Shown here in pieces: positions 31,950 to 41,380 of a stretch of DNA of 64,000 nt. The notes under the pieces are model-generated. The model saw only the letters and a program-made list of their open reading frames with translations. It had not been told where the DNA came from and did no database searches. Every line of letters starts with the position of its first letter. The first letter of the stretch is position 1. Made by a program: the position numbers and the translations under genes. Source of the stretch: Paenibacillus polygoni (GTDB lineage Bacteria; Bacillota; Bacilli; Paenibacillales; Paenibacillaceae); NCBI RefSeq assembly GCF_030263935.1, contig NZ_CP127162.1, forward strand, positions 3,543,501 to 3,607,500. Direction: 5' to 3'.

Positions 31950-33191
31950 ATGGAGCGGAAAAAACGTGTGATTATGCTGGCGGACTGTCAGTCTTTTTAT
32001 GCCAGTGTGGAGAAGTCAGCCCATCCGGAGTATACGAGTCGCCCCCTTGTCGTTGCAGGTGATCCGGCTCGCAGGTCCGGCATTATTCTTGCAGCCTGTC
32101 CACTGGCCAAGACCTACGGAATTACCACAGCCGAGCGCTTGTCAGATGCCATTGCCAAATGCCCTGATGTCGTTGTAGTAAAACCTCGTATGGCAGAATA
32201 TATCCGGGTTTCTCTCCATATTACAAGCATTTTCCAATCCTATACGGATCTTGTCGAGCCCTACAGCATTGATGAACAATTTCTTGATGTAACAGGGAGT
32301 CTAAGGCTATTCGGTTCACCAGAAGCAATCGCCCGCCAGATCCAGCAGCAAGTTTGGCTCGAAACCGGAGTACGGGTGCGAATTGGAATTAGTGATACCA
32401 AAGTTGTGAGCAAAATGGCCTGTGATTTGTTTGCGAAGAAAAATAAGACCGGAATCTATATTCTTCCGAAGGAAGAGATAGCCGATAAACTCTGGTCTAT
32501 GCCCATTCGAGATATGTTTATGGTCGGCTCGAGAATGGCTCATCATTTTTATAAGATGGGTATTCATACGATTGGGGATTTAGCTCGCACTCCTCTCCCT
32601 CGCCTGCGTGACCGCTGGGGTGTCAATGGGGAAGTCTTATGGCGTATTGCGAACGGAATAGATGATTCGCCGGTAAGACCCGGCACTTTTATGCAGCAGC
32701 AAAAAGGAATTGGTCACCAAATGACCCTTCCGAGAGACTACACTACATGGTCAGAGATTCGTGTTGTGCTACTAGAACTGGCTGAACTTGTTGCAAGAAG
32801 GGCTAGGGAGAAAGGACTTATGGGCCAGGTTGTATCTGTAGGCTGCCGCGGAACCGACTTTGACAAACCCACTGGTTTTTCCAGACAAATGAAAATAAAG
32901 GAACCGACGCAAATTACCGCAGAAGTCTATAACGCAGCCTGTGAGTTATTCCAGCGCTACTGGGATGGTCAGCCCGTAAGAAGAGTGGGTGTGTCTCTTA
33001 CAGAACTGGTCCCTGATACGGAATATCAATTAACCTGGTTTGATAACCGGGAGCAACAACGGGAACTTGATAAAGTAACTGACGCGATCAAACGCAAGTT
33101 TGGAGACACTGCTATTATTCGTGCTTCCTCTCTTGAGCATGCAGGTCAAATACATGATCGTTCCCGCAAAATTGGAGGTCACTATCGATGA
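31950..33191 (+). CDS. Y-family DNA polymerase (UvrX/YqjW type)
   Basis: Error-prone translesion polymerase expected in the SOS response. In 413 aa, the metal-binding motif ADCQSFYASVE opens the palm, and SIDEQFLDVTG carries the catalytic Asp-Glu pair. A helix-hairpin-helix segment (TIGDLARTPLPRLRDRWG) and a little-finger domain follow. The N-terminus and YolD neighbour place it with UvrX/YqjW rather than DinB/YqjH. AAGAGGAG precedes the ATG; the last 4 bases overlap the yolD-like gene. Confidence 0.93.
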   Translation: MERKKRVIMLADCQSFYASVEKSAHPEYTSRPLVVAGDPARRSGIILAACPLAKTYGITTAERLSDAIAKCPDVVVVKPRMAEYIRVSLHITSIFQSYTDLVEPYSIDEQFLDVTGSLRLFGSPEAIARQIQQQVWLETGVRVRIGISDTKVVSKMACDLFAKKNKTGIYILPKEEIADKLWSMPIRDMFMVGSRMAHHFYKMGIHTIGDLARTPLPRLRDRWGVNGEVLWRIANGIDDSPVRPGTFMQQQKGIGHQMTLPRDYTTWSEIRVVLLELAELVARRAREKGLMGQVVSVGCRGTDFDKPTGFSRQMKIKEPTQITAEVYNAACELFQRYWDGQPVRRVGVSLTELVPDTEYQLTWFDNREQQRELDKVTDAIKRKFGDTAIIRASSLEHAGQIHDRSRKIGGHYR

Positions 33192-33523
33192 GTAAAAAAT
33201 TACAACAAAACGGATTATTTGAATCCTCCCGCATGATGCTTCCCGAACATCGCGAAGCTTATGTACAACATCAGCAAAAATTAGCTCCAAGGTCCCGGCC
33301 GATCCTTGATCCTCAAGCGTTCGAAGAAATGTCACGTCTGCTTGCCGAGTCGCTGATGTTAAAAGAGCCTGTGACAATCGTCCTGTTCGATGAGTGGGAA
33401 GATGTCCATCTTACCGGAACCGTTGTCAAATTTGATCAGGCAGGAAGATCGATTCGTATACAGGACCCGGCCGGATTCCATGATGTTCGAATGAGACATA
33501 TTATTGATGTTCATGCTAACTAA
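33188..33523 (+). CDS. YolD-like family protein
   Basis: A 111-aa partner found next to UvrX/YqjW-type polymerases (YolD in SP-beta, YqjX in B. subtilis). The family motif region is LFDEWEDVHLTGTVVKFDQ, an SH3-like or OB-like beta segment, and the N-terminal half is helical (RPILDPQAFEEMSRLLAE). Translation is coupled to the polymerase by an ATGA overlap. It is thought to modulate polymerase activity; no enzyme motif is present. Confidence 0.9.
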   Translation: MSKKLQQNGLFESSRMMLPEHREAYVQHQQKLAPRSRPILDPQAFEEMSRLLAESLMLKEPVTIVLFDEWEDVHLTGTVVKFDQAGRSIRIQDPAGFHDVRMRHIIDVHAN

Positions 33524-33598
33524 CCTGCTGAATGATAACGGGAGATTTGGTAAGGAGTCATGCGTTATACTGATACAAAAAAGGAAGGTGGGCTAACT

Positions 33599-34273
33599 TT
33601 GTGCGGAAGATTCACCCTAGGTGTTACGATGGAAGAATTGATGCTTCGTTATATGCTTGATGATATTCCAGAGTATATTGATTACCGCCCCCGCTATAAT
33701 ATCGCCCCAACTCAGCAGGTTATTGCGGTTATCCATGATGGTACTAAACGAAGAGCGGGTACACTCCGCTGGGGACTGATCCCTCACTGGGCAAAAGATA
33801 TCCGCATCGGCAGTAAATTAATCAATGCCCGAAGCGAGACTCTTCTCGAGAAACCCGCCTTTCGCGAATCCTTTCTCCGTAAACGCTGCCTTATACCAGC
33901 CGATGGTTTCTATGAATGGCAAAAGCAGGAGAATGGCAAAAAAGTACCCTTTCGAATCACCATGGAAGACAAGGGTATTTTTAGTTTTGCTGGATTATAC
34001 GATGTATGGATAAGCCCGGAAGGGCAAAAAGTCAGCAGCTGTACCATTGTTACCACTAAGCCGAATTCTCTTATGTCTCCCATTCATGATCGTATGCCTG
34101 TTGTCATCCCTTCAAGGCAGGAAGATCAGTGGCTGAATCGATCCATTCAGCGCCCAGAGGAAATATCCTCCCTACTTAGCCCCTATCCTGCGAATCAGAT
34201 GCTGGCTTATCCGGTATCTGCTGCTGTAGGCAAGGTAGCGAATGACAGTATCGAGCTGATCTCACCGGTATAG
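33599..34273 (+). CDS. SOS response-associated peptidase (SRAP/YedK/HMCES)
   Basis: Forms covalent crosslinks with abasic sites in single-stranded DNA to protect them. The start is TTG 33599 behind AAGGTGGG, giving Met-Cys-Gly-Arg-Phe, so Cys2 becomes the N-terminal nucleophile after Met removal. A longer reading from 33560 would bury this Cys and is rejected. NARSETLLEKPAF (with the active-site Glu), RCLIPADGFYEW and the HDRMP motif are all present. Length 224 aa is normal. Location right after polY-yolD supports shared SOS control. Confidence 0.93.
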   Translation: MCGRFTLGVTMEELMLRYMLDDIPEYIDYRPRYNIAPTQQVIAVIHDGTKRRAGTLRWGLIPHWAKDIRIGSKLINARSETLLEKPAFRESFLRKRCLIPADGFYEWQKQENGKKVPFRITMEDKGIFSFAGLYDVWISPEGQKVSSCTIVTTKPNSLMSPIHDRMPVVIPSRQEDQWLNRSIQRPEEISSLLSPYPANQMLAYPVSAAVGKVANDSIELISPV

Positions 34274-34327
34274 CGGAAGTATCCTGGAGTAACTTTAAGT
34301 TTTAGATCGTTTCCAATACAAAAAGAA

Positions 34328-34362
34328 AGGGTGCTGGATATAACATCAGCACCCTCTTTTTT
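34328..34362 (+). terminator. Terminator of the SOS cassette
   Basis: AGGGTGCTG and CAGCACCCT form a perfect 9-bp stem followed by CTTTTTT. Confidence 0.92.
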
Positions 34363-34448
34363 CAGTTTACCCGCACAAAACGCAGGGCCATCCTTCTAGA
34401 TCGGTCTAGATCGGCAAGAATCTAAACAAAGACCAGCCTGCACCCCAT

Positions 34449-34736
34449 TCAGCGAAACATGCCCCATAGTTTAATGAGATGCAAAGTATTGTTTGGATCT
34501 ATCTTTTGGTCAACCACAAATTTGACAAAACGTTCCTCATCTGCCGGCGTAAATTTCTCATTCAATATAGCAGCAGACGATTTGATCAGTCGCCTTACTT
34601 TGGCACTATTCTGAAGATCCGATTTTGTAACTCCATCAACCAGCAATTTAACACGTTCCTTCGCTGCTGGATTTTTCATCTTTATCTTGATTCGCTCCAC
34701 CAGCTGCGGACTAATGCCATATTTTTGATAGCTCAA
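34449..34736 (-). CDS. spoVIF: Stage VI sporulation protein F
   Basis: A 95-aa sporulation protein (B. subtilis YjcC/SpoVIF) needed for normal coat assembly in late sporulation. The family-typical start GISPQLVERIKIKMKNP and the run EKFTPADEERFVKFVVDQKI are present. Translation starts at TTG 34736 with GGGAGGTG at 8 bases. It stands alone next to recG and confirms a spore former. Confidence 0.85.
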   Translation of the reverse strand: MSYQKYGISPQLVERIKIKMKNPAAKERVKLLVDGVTKSDLQNSAKVRRLIKSSAAILNEKFTPADEERFVKFVVDQKIDPNNTLHLIKLWGMFR

Positions 34737-34825
34737 AGAACGTTACACCTCCCGCATATTGTAGTCCCTCATTACTATATGCGAGTGATGCCCGTCCACT
34801 TGACCTCTATTTTATAAAACATGAT

Positions 34826-36871
34826 TTAATCCATGATATCGCCTTGGAAAATTTGCTCCTTCTGCAAGAAACCTCGTAACGCCTCGTAGCTAGGCGAAGT
34901 CCAGAATGACTCACTTGATACGAGTGACGCAGCATCATCACGAGCCACCTCAAGCACTTCAAAGTCGCTGACCATATCCGCGATCTTAAAGTCAGGCATA
35001 CCGCTCTGCTTCGTTCCAAAGAAATCTCCAGGTCCTCGCAAATCCAGATCCCGCCGCGATACCTCGAATCCATCTTCCGTTTCTGTCATTACCTTCATTC
35101 GCTCTTGCCCTATCTCTGACTTCGGATCAGCAATAAGTATGCAGTATGATGCATGGGAGCCTCTCCCTACACGCCCGCGCAGCTGATGAAGCTGTGAGAG
35201 TCCGAATCGCTCTGCATCCATAATAATCATCAGCGTGGCATTCGGTACATCGACCCCCACCTCAACTACCGTAGTGGATACAAGCATCTGGGTCTTATTC
35301 TCATAGAAAAGCCGCATCGACTCTTCTTTCTCTGACGGCGTCATCCGCCCGTGCAGAAGACCTACCTGGTACTGAGGAAGGGCTTGCTGCATTGCTACAT
35401 GCAGGTCAATCGCATTCTGAACATCAAGCTTCTCCGATTCCTCAATAAGAGGACAGATCAGGTACGCTTGACGACCTTGATTTAGTTCTCGAGTAATAAA
35501 ACCAATGACCCGGTCCATCATATCGTGCTTCACCCAGTAAGTAGAGATGGGAATTCTCCCTTTAGGACGTTCAGAGATAGTGGATACATCAATATCACCA
35601 AATGCCGTGATGGCAAGTGTTCTTGGGATTGGGGTAGCGGTCATCGTGAGAACATCTGGATTGTACCCTTTGCGGCGCAGCACACTGCGCTGATTGACCC
35701 CAAACCTATGCTGTTCATCCGTAACAACAAGGCCAATATCTCGGAAGAACACATCATCTTGAATAAGAGCATGCGTACCTACAACCACGTCGATAAGTCC
35801 CATTTGCAGTCCTGCTAAAATCTCTTTTCGTTTACGACCTGGTGTGCTTCCTGTGAGCAGAGCTACCTGGATATCAAAAGGGGTAAACAGCTTTTCAAGT
35901 GAACGCATATGCTGTTCTGCCAGTATTTCGGTCGGCACCATTAATGCCCCCTGAAATCCAGACCGTACCGCAGCGAACAAAGCGATGGCAGCAATGACCG
36001 TTTTACCGGAGCCCACATCTCCTTGAAGCAGCCTGTTCATGCAGTACGGAGAGCGCATATCATGCAAAATTTCCAGTTCAACTCGTTTCTGAGCATCCGT
36101 AAGCTCAAAAGGTAAACTGCGAACAAATTCTCGAACGGTGCTATTGGAAACGGTATGTACGACTCCATCGCTTTTCCCTCGATTGATAGCACGAAATGCT
36201 TGCATCTTCAGTTGAAATAAAAAAAGTTCCTCGTATACCATACGTCTACGTGCTTCTTGACCAGCCTCTGGATCACCAGGCTGATGAATCAGTGCGATCG
36301 CCCGTTTACGAGGCATGAGGTTATATTTACTAAGCAGTTCAGCAGGAAGCAGTTCAGGCACAAGGTCGCCATATTGCTGAAGTGCTTGGTTAATGGTTTT
36401 CCGCAGCCAATTCTGTGTTATCTTCCCGCCTATAGAATAGACAGGCTGAACAGACCCGGTGCGTACGGCTCCTTTGTCTGGAAATTCGGACTCCGAGACG
36501 GTAAGCTGCATTCGTTTCTGGTCCCATTTTCCCGTCAGCGTGATTTCTCGATTCGGCGTTAACTGATCTTTCAGAAAATGGCGATTAAACCATGTCGCTG
36601 AGAACATAAAATCTTCTGCCATCATCCGGCAAGTGAGTCTCGACTTGCGACCATATCGTTGCAGTACAGGTACACCCATGATTTTCGCCTGAACCGTTAC
36701 TCGATCCCCATCTTTTACCTCTGTTAAAGAACGCAGACGGTAATCCTCATACCGGAAAGGATAATATTCAAGCAAATCTTTCACTGTATAAATGCCAAAG
36801 GCGTGAAGCTCTTCTTCTTTAAGAGCACTCACGCCGCTAACTTGCTTCACCGATGTTTCTTCTAACAACAT
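34826..36871 (-). CDS. recG: ATP-dependent DNA helicase RecG
   Basis: Branch-migration helicase that rewinds stalled forks and processes Holliday junctions. The 681-aa protein has the N-terminal wedge/OB domain (VTVQAKIMGVPVLQRYGRKS), Walker A GDVGSGKTVIAAIA, a DEQH box in VVTDEQHRFGV and the TATPIPRTLA motif III. The C-terminal QLRGRVGRG and RGPGDFFGTKQSG motifs are present. Length matches the family. It lies 15 bases downstream of the degV-like gene, in the same order as the ylo-recG region of B. subtilis. Confidence 0.97.
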   Translation of the reverse strand: MLLEETSVKQVSGVSALKEEELHAFGIYTVKDLLEYYPFRYEDYRLRSLTEVKDGDRVTVQAKIMGVPVLQRYGRKSRLTCRMMAEDFMFSATWFNRHFLKDQLTPNREITLTGKWDQKRMQLTVSESEFPDKGAVRTGSVQPVYSIGGKITQNWLRKTINQALQQYGDLVPELLPAELLSKYNLMPRKRAIALIHQPGDPEAGQEARRRMVYEELFLFQLKMQAFRAINRGKSDGVVHTVSNSTVREFVRSLPFELTDAQKRVELEILHDMRSPYCMNRLLQGDVGSGKTVIAAIALFAAVRSGFQGALMVPTEILAEQHMRSLEKLFTPFDIQVALLTGSTPGRKRKEILAGLQMGLIDVVVGTHALIQDDVFFRDIGLVVTDEQHRFGVNQRSVLRRKGYNPDVLTMTATPIPRTLAITAFGDIDVSTISERPKGRIPISTYWVKHDMMDRVIGFITRELNQGRQAYLICPLIEESEKLDVQNAIDLHVAMQQALPQYQVGLLHGRMTPSEKEESMRLFYENKTQMLVSTTVVEVGVDVPNATLMIIMDAERFGLSQLHQLRGRVGRGSHASYCILIADPKSEIGQERMKVMTETEDGFEVSRRDLDLRGPGDFFGTKQSGMPDFKIADMVSDFEVLEVARDDAASLVSSESFWTSPSYEALRGFLQKEQIFQGDIMD

Positions 36872-36886
36872 AAAGCATCCCTCATT

Positions 36887-37747
36887 TTATGCCGGCCATA
36901 CAAAAATAGCAATCGTTCCAAAACCTACGTGGCTGCCAATAACAGCACCAATGTTCGGATAAACCACTTCACCGAGTTCAAACCGAGTTTCAATCAGTGA
37001 GATAAAAGTTTCAGCCGAGGCAGGATTGGCTGTATGACCGACAGCAATATTAATTCGTTGACCCGCAAAGTCTTGTTCAAACATTTGAATGATGCGTTCC
37101 ATTGCTTTTTTCTGGCCTCTAATCTTCTCGACAGCGTAGATAATTCCCTCATTGTCTATCGATAGAACAGGCTTAATATTAAGCAAGGTTCCAAGCACAG
37201 CTGAAGCTTTACCGATTCGTCCGCCTTTTTGCAAATATTCTAAGGTATCCACTAAGAAGTACAGTTTACGCTGCTCATGAAGCTTTAGTACAGCGGCTTC
37301 GATCTCCTCTGCATTCTTTCCCGCCTGTGCCAGCTGTGCAGCATGTAAAGCGAGCAGTCCATACCCATAGCTGGCAGATTTAGAATCAATAACCGTAATC
37401 TCTGCCGTCTGCTCATCTTCGAGCATCGATTTACCAAGCAGTGCAGATTGATATGTTCCGCTCATACCTGAAGATAAGTGAATCGAAACAATCTGGCTGC
37501 CTGGATGATCATTCAGAATTTGGCTGTACACATTCATAAACTCGACTGGTGAAGGCTGAGAAGTGGTAGGCAATACCTTAGCTTTCCCAAGTTTCTCATA
37601 AAACGTAGCAGGACTGAGTTCAATCCCATCGAGATATGTTTCCTGATCAAATACGACTCGAAGCGGAACCACATGAATCTGATACTTCGCAACAAGTTCA
37701 TCAGGAATATCCGCAGTACTATCCGTAACAATGAAAACTTGGCTCAT
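36887..37747 (-). CDS. DegV family fatty-acid-binding protein (FakB-like)
   Basis: A 286-aa DegV-fold protein. Such proteins (FakB) present a fatty acid to the kinase FakA. VTDSTADIP at the start, TTSQPSPVEF and IHLSSGMSGTYQSA are the lipid-head-group loops, and EYLQKGGRIGKASA is the family signature. It is directly downstream of fakA (24-base gap), which supports a functional pair. ATG 37747 has AAGGGGG upstream. Confidence 0.9.
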   Translation of the reverse strand: MSQVFIVTDSTADIPDELVAKYQIHVVPLRVVFDQETYLDGIELSPATFYEKLGKAKVLPTTSQPSPVEFMNVYSQILNDHPGSQIVSIHLSSGMSGTYQSALLGKSMLEDEQTAEITVIDSKSASYGYGLLALHAAQLAQAGKNAEEIEAAVLKLHEQRKLYFLVDTLEYLQKGGRIGKASAVLGTLLNIKPVLSIDNEGIIYAVEKIRGQKKAMERIIQMFEQDFAGQRINIAVGHTANPASAETFISLIETRFELGEVVYPNIGAVIGSHVGFGTIAIFVWPA

Positions 37748-37771
37748 GAAAAAGGACCCCCTTATTTATGA

Positions 37772-39553
37772 TCAAGCTTCAACCGAGAAGAGATAGGCAT
37801 AGATTGGCTGACCGCCTTCGTGTACTTCAATCTCTGCATTTGGATATTCAGCAGCAAGCCATGATGCTAGACGCTCTGTATCTGCCTCATCGGCTTCTTC
37901 ACCTGACAGTATTGTAATTACTTCATCACCGCTCTCAATCATCTTGCTCAGCAGCTGCTCACAAGTAGGAACGAGACCTTCCTCCGTAGCCACAATTTTG
38001 GAATCATAAATACCAATAAAGTGTCCTGCTTTAATCTCAAGATCATCGAATACCGTGTCTCTTACCGCATAGGTGACTTGACCAGAGCGAACATGAGCAA
38101 TGGCTTCGAGCATATTTTCTTCATTGGACTCTGCACTTTCATCTTCCTGGAAAGCAAAAGCAGCAGAAATTCCTTGTGGAATTGTCTTACTTGGAATGAC
38201 GGTAACAAGACGCTCTCCTTCTAACAAATCTCTTGCCTGTTTAGCAGCAAGAACAATGTTAGAGTTATTCGGCAGAATAAATACATGTTCTGCGTCGATG
38301 GAATGAATGGCTTTCACAAAATCTTCTGTACTCGGATTCATGGTTTGTCCACCCGACAGAACAATATCTACTCCAAGACTTTTGAATACCTCTTCGATCC
38401 CTTGACCAGAAGAAACAGCAATAAAGCCAAATGGAGCAAGTTCATCTGCCGGCGGTATGGACAGTTCTGGAGTACGCTCTTGTTCTTGCGGAATCTCTGC
38501 AAAGAGTTCTGGCTCTGCGGCAGCATCCATACCTGCTGTCAGCAAGTCACGATGCTGTTCACGCATGTTCAGGATATGAATTTGTGTTATTTCTCCGTAT
38601 TGAAGCGCTAAGTTAAGTACATCACCTGGTGTTTTGGAGTGAACATGTACTTTAATGATCTCATCATCTGAAATAATAATGATGGAATCTCCATTTACTG
38701 ACAACGCTTTCCTAAAATATTCCTCATCAAATGGCGTTCCCTGTGCATCACCTAACTGACGGTTAATGAAAAATTCCATATCATAAAGGAACTCAATATC
38801 CTCAGTCTCCAGTCTAGCTTGCGCTGTGTCAGGAAGTTCACGATGAACCGGTGGTGTAGTTGGCACTGCTTTTGCAACAGAAGCCGGCGGAGTTATTTCC
38901 TTAGCAGGTTGAACTTTAGAATCTGTATCGGCAGTTCCGCCTAATAAGTGCTCCATAAATCCTTCATAAATATATACAAGTCCTTTACCGCCGGAATCAA
39001 CAACGCCTACCTGTTTAAGTACAGGAAGCATTTCCGGTGTTAAGGCAAGAGTTTCATTTGCTTTCTTTAGTACTTCGCTCATAAGTTCAGTAATGTCAGT
39101 GGTTCGACGAGCATAATAAGTCGCATGCTTTGCCGCTTCCTTGGCAACTGTGAGGATTGTACCTTCAACTGGTTTTACTACAGCCTTATATGCGGTATCC
39201 ACACCGCTCTGGAGGGCAGCAGCAAATTGAATTGTATTCAGCTCCTCATATGGGGCAGCGTAACGACTAAAGCCTCGGAATAACTGCGACAAAATCACAC
39301 CCGAGTTCCCCCGCGCACCCATCAGCAGGCCTTTCGATAAAATCCCTGCACAGCTTCCAATGGAACTAGAGCTGTTTCTTTTAAGTTCGGCCACACCGGC
39401 GCTCATTGTCAAATTCATATTTGTACCCGTATCTCCATCTGGAACAGGAAATACATTGAGGGAATTGACATGTTCAGCATGCTTATGCAATTGATCCGCT
39501 CCGGCTAAAACCATCGCGTAGAAATCTGTTCCATTTAAAGAACGTTTACTCAA
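37772..39553 (-). CDS. fakA: Fatty acid kinase FakA / DAK2-domain protein (YloV)
   Basis: Phosphorylates fatty acids bound to FakB, feeding phospholipid synthesis. The kinase domain (DAK2/DhaL-like) holds NVFPVPDGDTGTNMNLTM with the metal-binding Asp cluster, and GARGNSGVILSQL. The middle and C-terminal domains follow (VVDSGGKGLVYIYEGFM). TTG 39553 is chosen: AGGAAGGGG precedes it at good spacing and FakA normally begins near here. This gives 593 aa; an in-frame start at 39655 would add 34 residues. The Asp23/YloU gene that usually precedes it is absent. Confidence 0.9.
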   Translation of the reverse strand: MSKRSLNGTDFYAMVLAGADQLHKHAEHVNSLNVFPVPDGDTGTNMNLTMSAGVAELKRNSSSSIGSCAGILSKGLLMGARGNSGVILSQLFRGFSRYAAPYEELNTIQFAAALQSGVDTAYKAVVKPVEGTILTVAKEAAKHATYYARRTTDITELMSEVLKKANETLALTPEMLPVLKQVGVVDSGGKGLVYIYEGFMEHLLGGTADTDSKVQPAKEITPPASVAKAVPTTPPVHRELPDTAQARLETEDIEFLYDMEFFINRQLGDAQGTPFDEEYFRKALSVNGDSIIIISDDEIIKVHVHSKTPGDVLNLALQYGEITQIHILNMREQHRDLLTAGMDAAAEPELFAEIPQEQERTPELSIPPADELAPFGFIAVSSGQGIEEVFKSLGVDIVLSGGQTMNPSTEDFVKAIHSIDAEHVFILPNNSNIVLAAKQARDLLEGERLVTVIPSKTIPQGISAAFAFQEDESAESNEENMLEAIAHVRSGQVTYAVRDTVFDDLEIKAGHFIGIYDSKIVATEEGLVPTCEQLLSKMIESGDEVITILSGEEADEADTERLASWLAAEYPNAEIEVHEGGQPIYAYLFSVEA

Positions 39554-39740
39554 GTGAGAATTCCCCTTCCTAGCTTGATGCGGGAGCTTGTTCAAAAAGG
39601 CTCGTGCCTTCGAGAAAAACTCTAACATCCGTTGTTCCGCTGAGTAGTGACTCAAGCGACAGCGGTCTTTCCGCAGTATTATGGACTATACCCCATTGTA
39701 CTATAATCATGAGGAGAAATAAATAAAGTTTTTGTTTATG

Positions 39741-39770
39741 TTGACTAAGCTTTTTCTTATATGATATTAT
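39741..39770 (+). promoter_or_regulatory. Promoter of rpmB
   Basis: TTGACT (39741-39746), 18 bases, TATTAT (39765-39770). About 105 nt of leader separate it from the AGGAGGTG ribosome site. Confidence 0.6.
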
Positions 39771-39883
39771 ATTTAAGTATTGTTTTATGCAGGTGTATTG
39801 GATTAAGTATGGCCAAAATTGGTCTGAAGTACAACCATTGACCTTGCGGATAACGGTTACTTTCAGAATAGGAGGTGTAATCT

Positions 39884-40072
39884 ATGTCTCGCAAATGTTA
39901 TGTGACAGGTAAAAAACCGGGTAGCGGTAACCATGTTTCTCACGCTAACAACCGTAACCGCCGTTCCTGGGGCGTAAACGTTCAAAAAGTTCGCATTCTG
40001 GTGGACGGTAAGCCAAAACGCGTTTATGTTAGCACCCGTGCTCTGAAAGCCGGTAAAGTAACTCGCGTATAA
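39884..40072 (+). CDS. rpmB: 50S ribosomal protein L28
   Basis: A 62-aa large-subunit protein. [20 protein letters not shown] and [19 protein letters not shown] match bacterial L28. Only one of the four Cys of the zinc form is present, so it is the Cys-minus type. It is divergent from the fakA operon and preceded by a perfect AGGAGGTG. It also flanks spoVM, as in B. subtilis. Confidence 0.97.
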   Translation: MSRKCYVTGKKPGSGNHVSHANNRNRRSWGVNVQKVRILVDGKPKRVYVSTRALKAGKVTRV

Positions 40073-40101
40073 TCTTAGCTACGTCTATAGAATACAAAGA
40101 C

Positions 40102-40136
40102 AAAAAGCACCTCGCCTTCTGACTAGGTGCTTTTTT
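40102..40136 (+). terminator. Terminator of rpmB
   Basis: AAAAAGCACCT and AGGTGCTTTTT form an 11-bp stem; the T run is part of the stem and continues. Confidence 0.93.
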
Positions 40137-40208
40137 CATGTCTGGATTTCGGCGACCCTTCCTATGCCAGCTCTTCTCAGCGTAAAATGAACACACTTCA
40201 AGCCGATT

Positions 40209-40286
40209 TTATTTCTGGAACGTGTTAAGGATCGCTTTTACAAAACCTCCCAAAAACTTCGGAAGCTTAAACGTGTAGAATTTCAT
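40209..40286 (-). CDS. spoVM: Stage V sporulation protein M
   Basis: A 25-aa amphipathic peptide, MKFYTFKLPKFLGGFVKAIL and five more residues, nearly identical to B. subtilis SpoVM. It marks the curved outer forespore membrane and anchors the coat scaffold SpoIVA. The curvature-sensing Pro9 is kept. GGGGAGGG lies 7 bases before the ATG. It sits between rpmB and the rpe group as in B. subtilis and is easily missed because of its size. The terminator upstream at 40376-40411 isolates it, so it needs its own sporulation promoter. Confidence 0.93.
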   Translation of the reverse strand: MKFYTFKLPKFLGGFVKAILNTFQK

Positions 40287-40375
40287 ACTTAACCCTCCCC
40301 ATCATCCTCATGTGTCACCTTTTATCGTGCAAGAAGCCCTTCCTATTCGCCTTAGAACCAAAACCAGGATTATAC

Positions 40376-40411
40376 GAAAAAAGGCTACATGAGAATCGCG
40401 CTCATGTAACC
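40376..40411 (-). terminator. Terminator after the rpe-coupled membrane gene
   Basis: On the minus strand GGTTACATGAG and CTCATGTAGCC form an 11-bp stem with one G-U pair, followed by six T. Confidence 0.88.
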
Positions 40412-40453
40412 ATATTTATGCAGAACACTGTCTTGCTATGCCACTAGCTTTGC

Positions 40454-40714
40454 TTAAACCTGCGGCGGATTCATTTTTATAAAGGTATATGCCGACCATA
40501 ATAAGATAAATAATAAGTAATATACTGCGGTAAAAATAACAAAAGTAATGCGAATCCCTTTTCGCTCAAACTTACGGAAAAACCAAATCACAAGAATAAC
40601 ACCAAGAAGCGATACGACTGCATTAATAGGAGAAGGGAGTAATGCAAAGGAACCTAATAAGGTTCCCGTAACAAGACTAATAAGCGAAGTCCACATTGCT
40701 TCTTTAAAGGTCAT
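40454..40714 (-). CDS. Small membrane protein coupled to rpe
   Basis: An 86-aa protein of unknown function with three hydrophobic segments (SLISLVTGTLLGSFALL, INAVVSLLGVILVIWFF, and FVIFTAVYYLLFILLW). ATG 40714 lies one base after the rpe stop and is preceded by GGAGG inside the rpe end, so translation is coupled; a longer start inside rpe is unlikely. It occupies the place of thiN in the B. subtilis order. Confidence 0.75.
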   Translation of the reverse strand: MTFKEAMWTSLISLVTGTLLGSFALLPSPINAVVSLLGVILVIWFFRKFERKGIRITFVIFTAVYYLLFILLWSAYTFIKMNPPQV

Positions 40715-40715
40715 T

Positions 40716-41378
40716 TTATCCTCCGAGGCTTTGACGTATCTCAGTAATTGCTTCTGCACGATCTTCTCTTCCAAATACAGCACTGCCAGCAACGAGTACG
40801 TCGGCTCCTGCCTCCACTACAAGCGGAGCTGTCTCTTTCGTAATTCCTCCATCTACTTCGATATGAACGTCAGCACGTCCTCTCTCACGTAACGAGCTGC
40901 GAATTTCGCGGATTTTACGTAATGTGCCTGGAATAAATGCTTGTCCTCCAAAACCAGGATTCACGGTCATAACCAGCACCATATCTACATCATCCAGAAC
41001 TTCCCCTACATGAGCTGCAGGAGTGCCAGGATTGAGCGCTACGCCTGCCATGATCCCATGTTCCTTAATCATATGAATCACCCGGTGCAGATGAACACAA
41101 GCCTCTGCATGCACCGTAATCATACCCGCTCCTGCTTTTACAAAATCAGCAATATAAAGCTCTGGATTTTCAATCATTAAATGTACATCCAGCAGGAGAC
41201 TTGTATGTGGTTTAATCGCTTTTACAATCGGGGGTCCAAGCGTAATATTAGGAACAAAATGTCCGTCCATAACATCAACATGGATCCAGTCTGCACCAGA
41301 AGCTTCTGCTTCCGCTACTTCAGCGCCAAGGCGTGCGAAATCTGAGGATAGGATAGATGGTGCGATTTTAATTGTCAT
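40716..41378 (-). CDS. rpe: Ribulose-phosphate 3-epimerase
   Basis: Interconverts ribulose-5-phosphate and xylulose-5-phosphate in the pentose phosphate pathway. The 220-aa TIM barrel shows [14 protein letters not shown], the metal-site stretch [33 protein letters not shown] and VDGGI. It starts 2 bases after rsgA and belongs to the prpC-prkC-rsgA-rpe order known from B. subtilis. Confidence 0.97.
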   Translation of the reverse strand: MTIKIAPSILSSDFARLGAEVAEAEASGADWIHVDVMDGHFVPNITLGPPIVKAIKPHTSLLLDVHLMIENPELYIADFVKAGAGMITVHAEACVHLHRVIHMIKEHGIMAGVALNPGTPAAHVGEVLDDVDMVLVMTVNPGFGGQAFIPGTLRKIREIRSSLRERGRADVHIEVDGGITKETAPLVVEAGADVLVAGSAVFGREDRAEAITEIRQSLGG

Positions 41379-41380
41379 AG

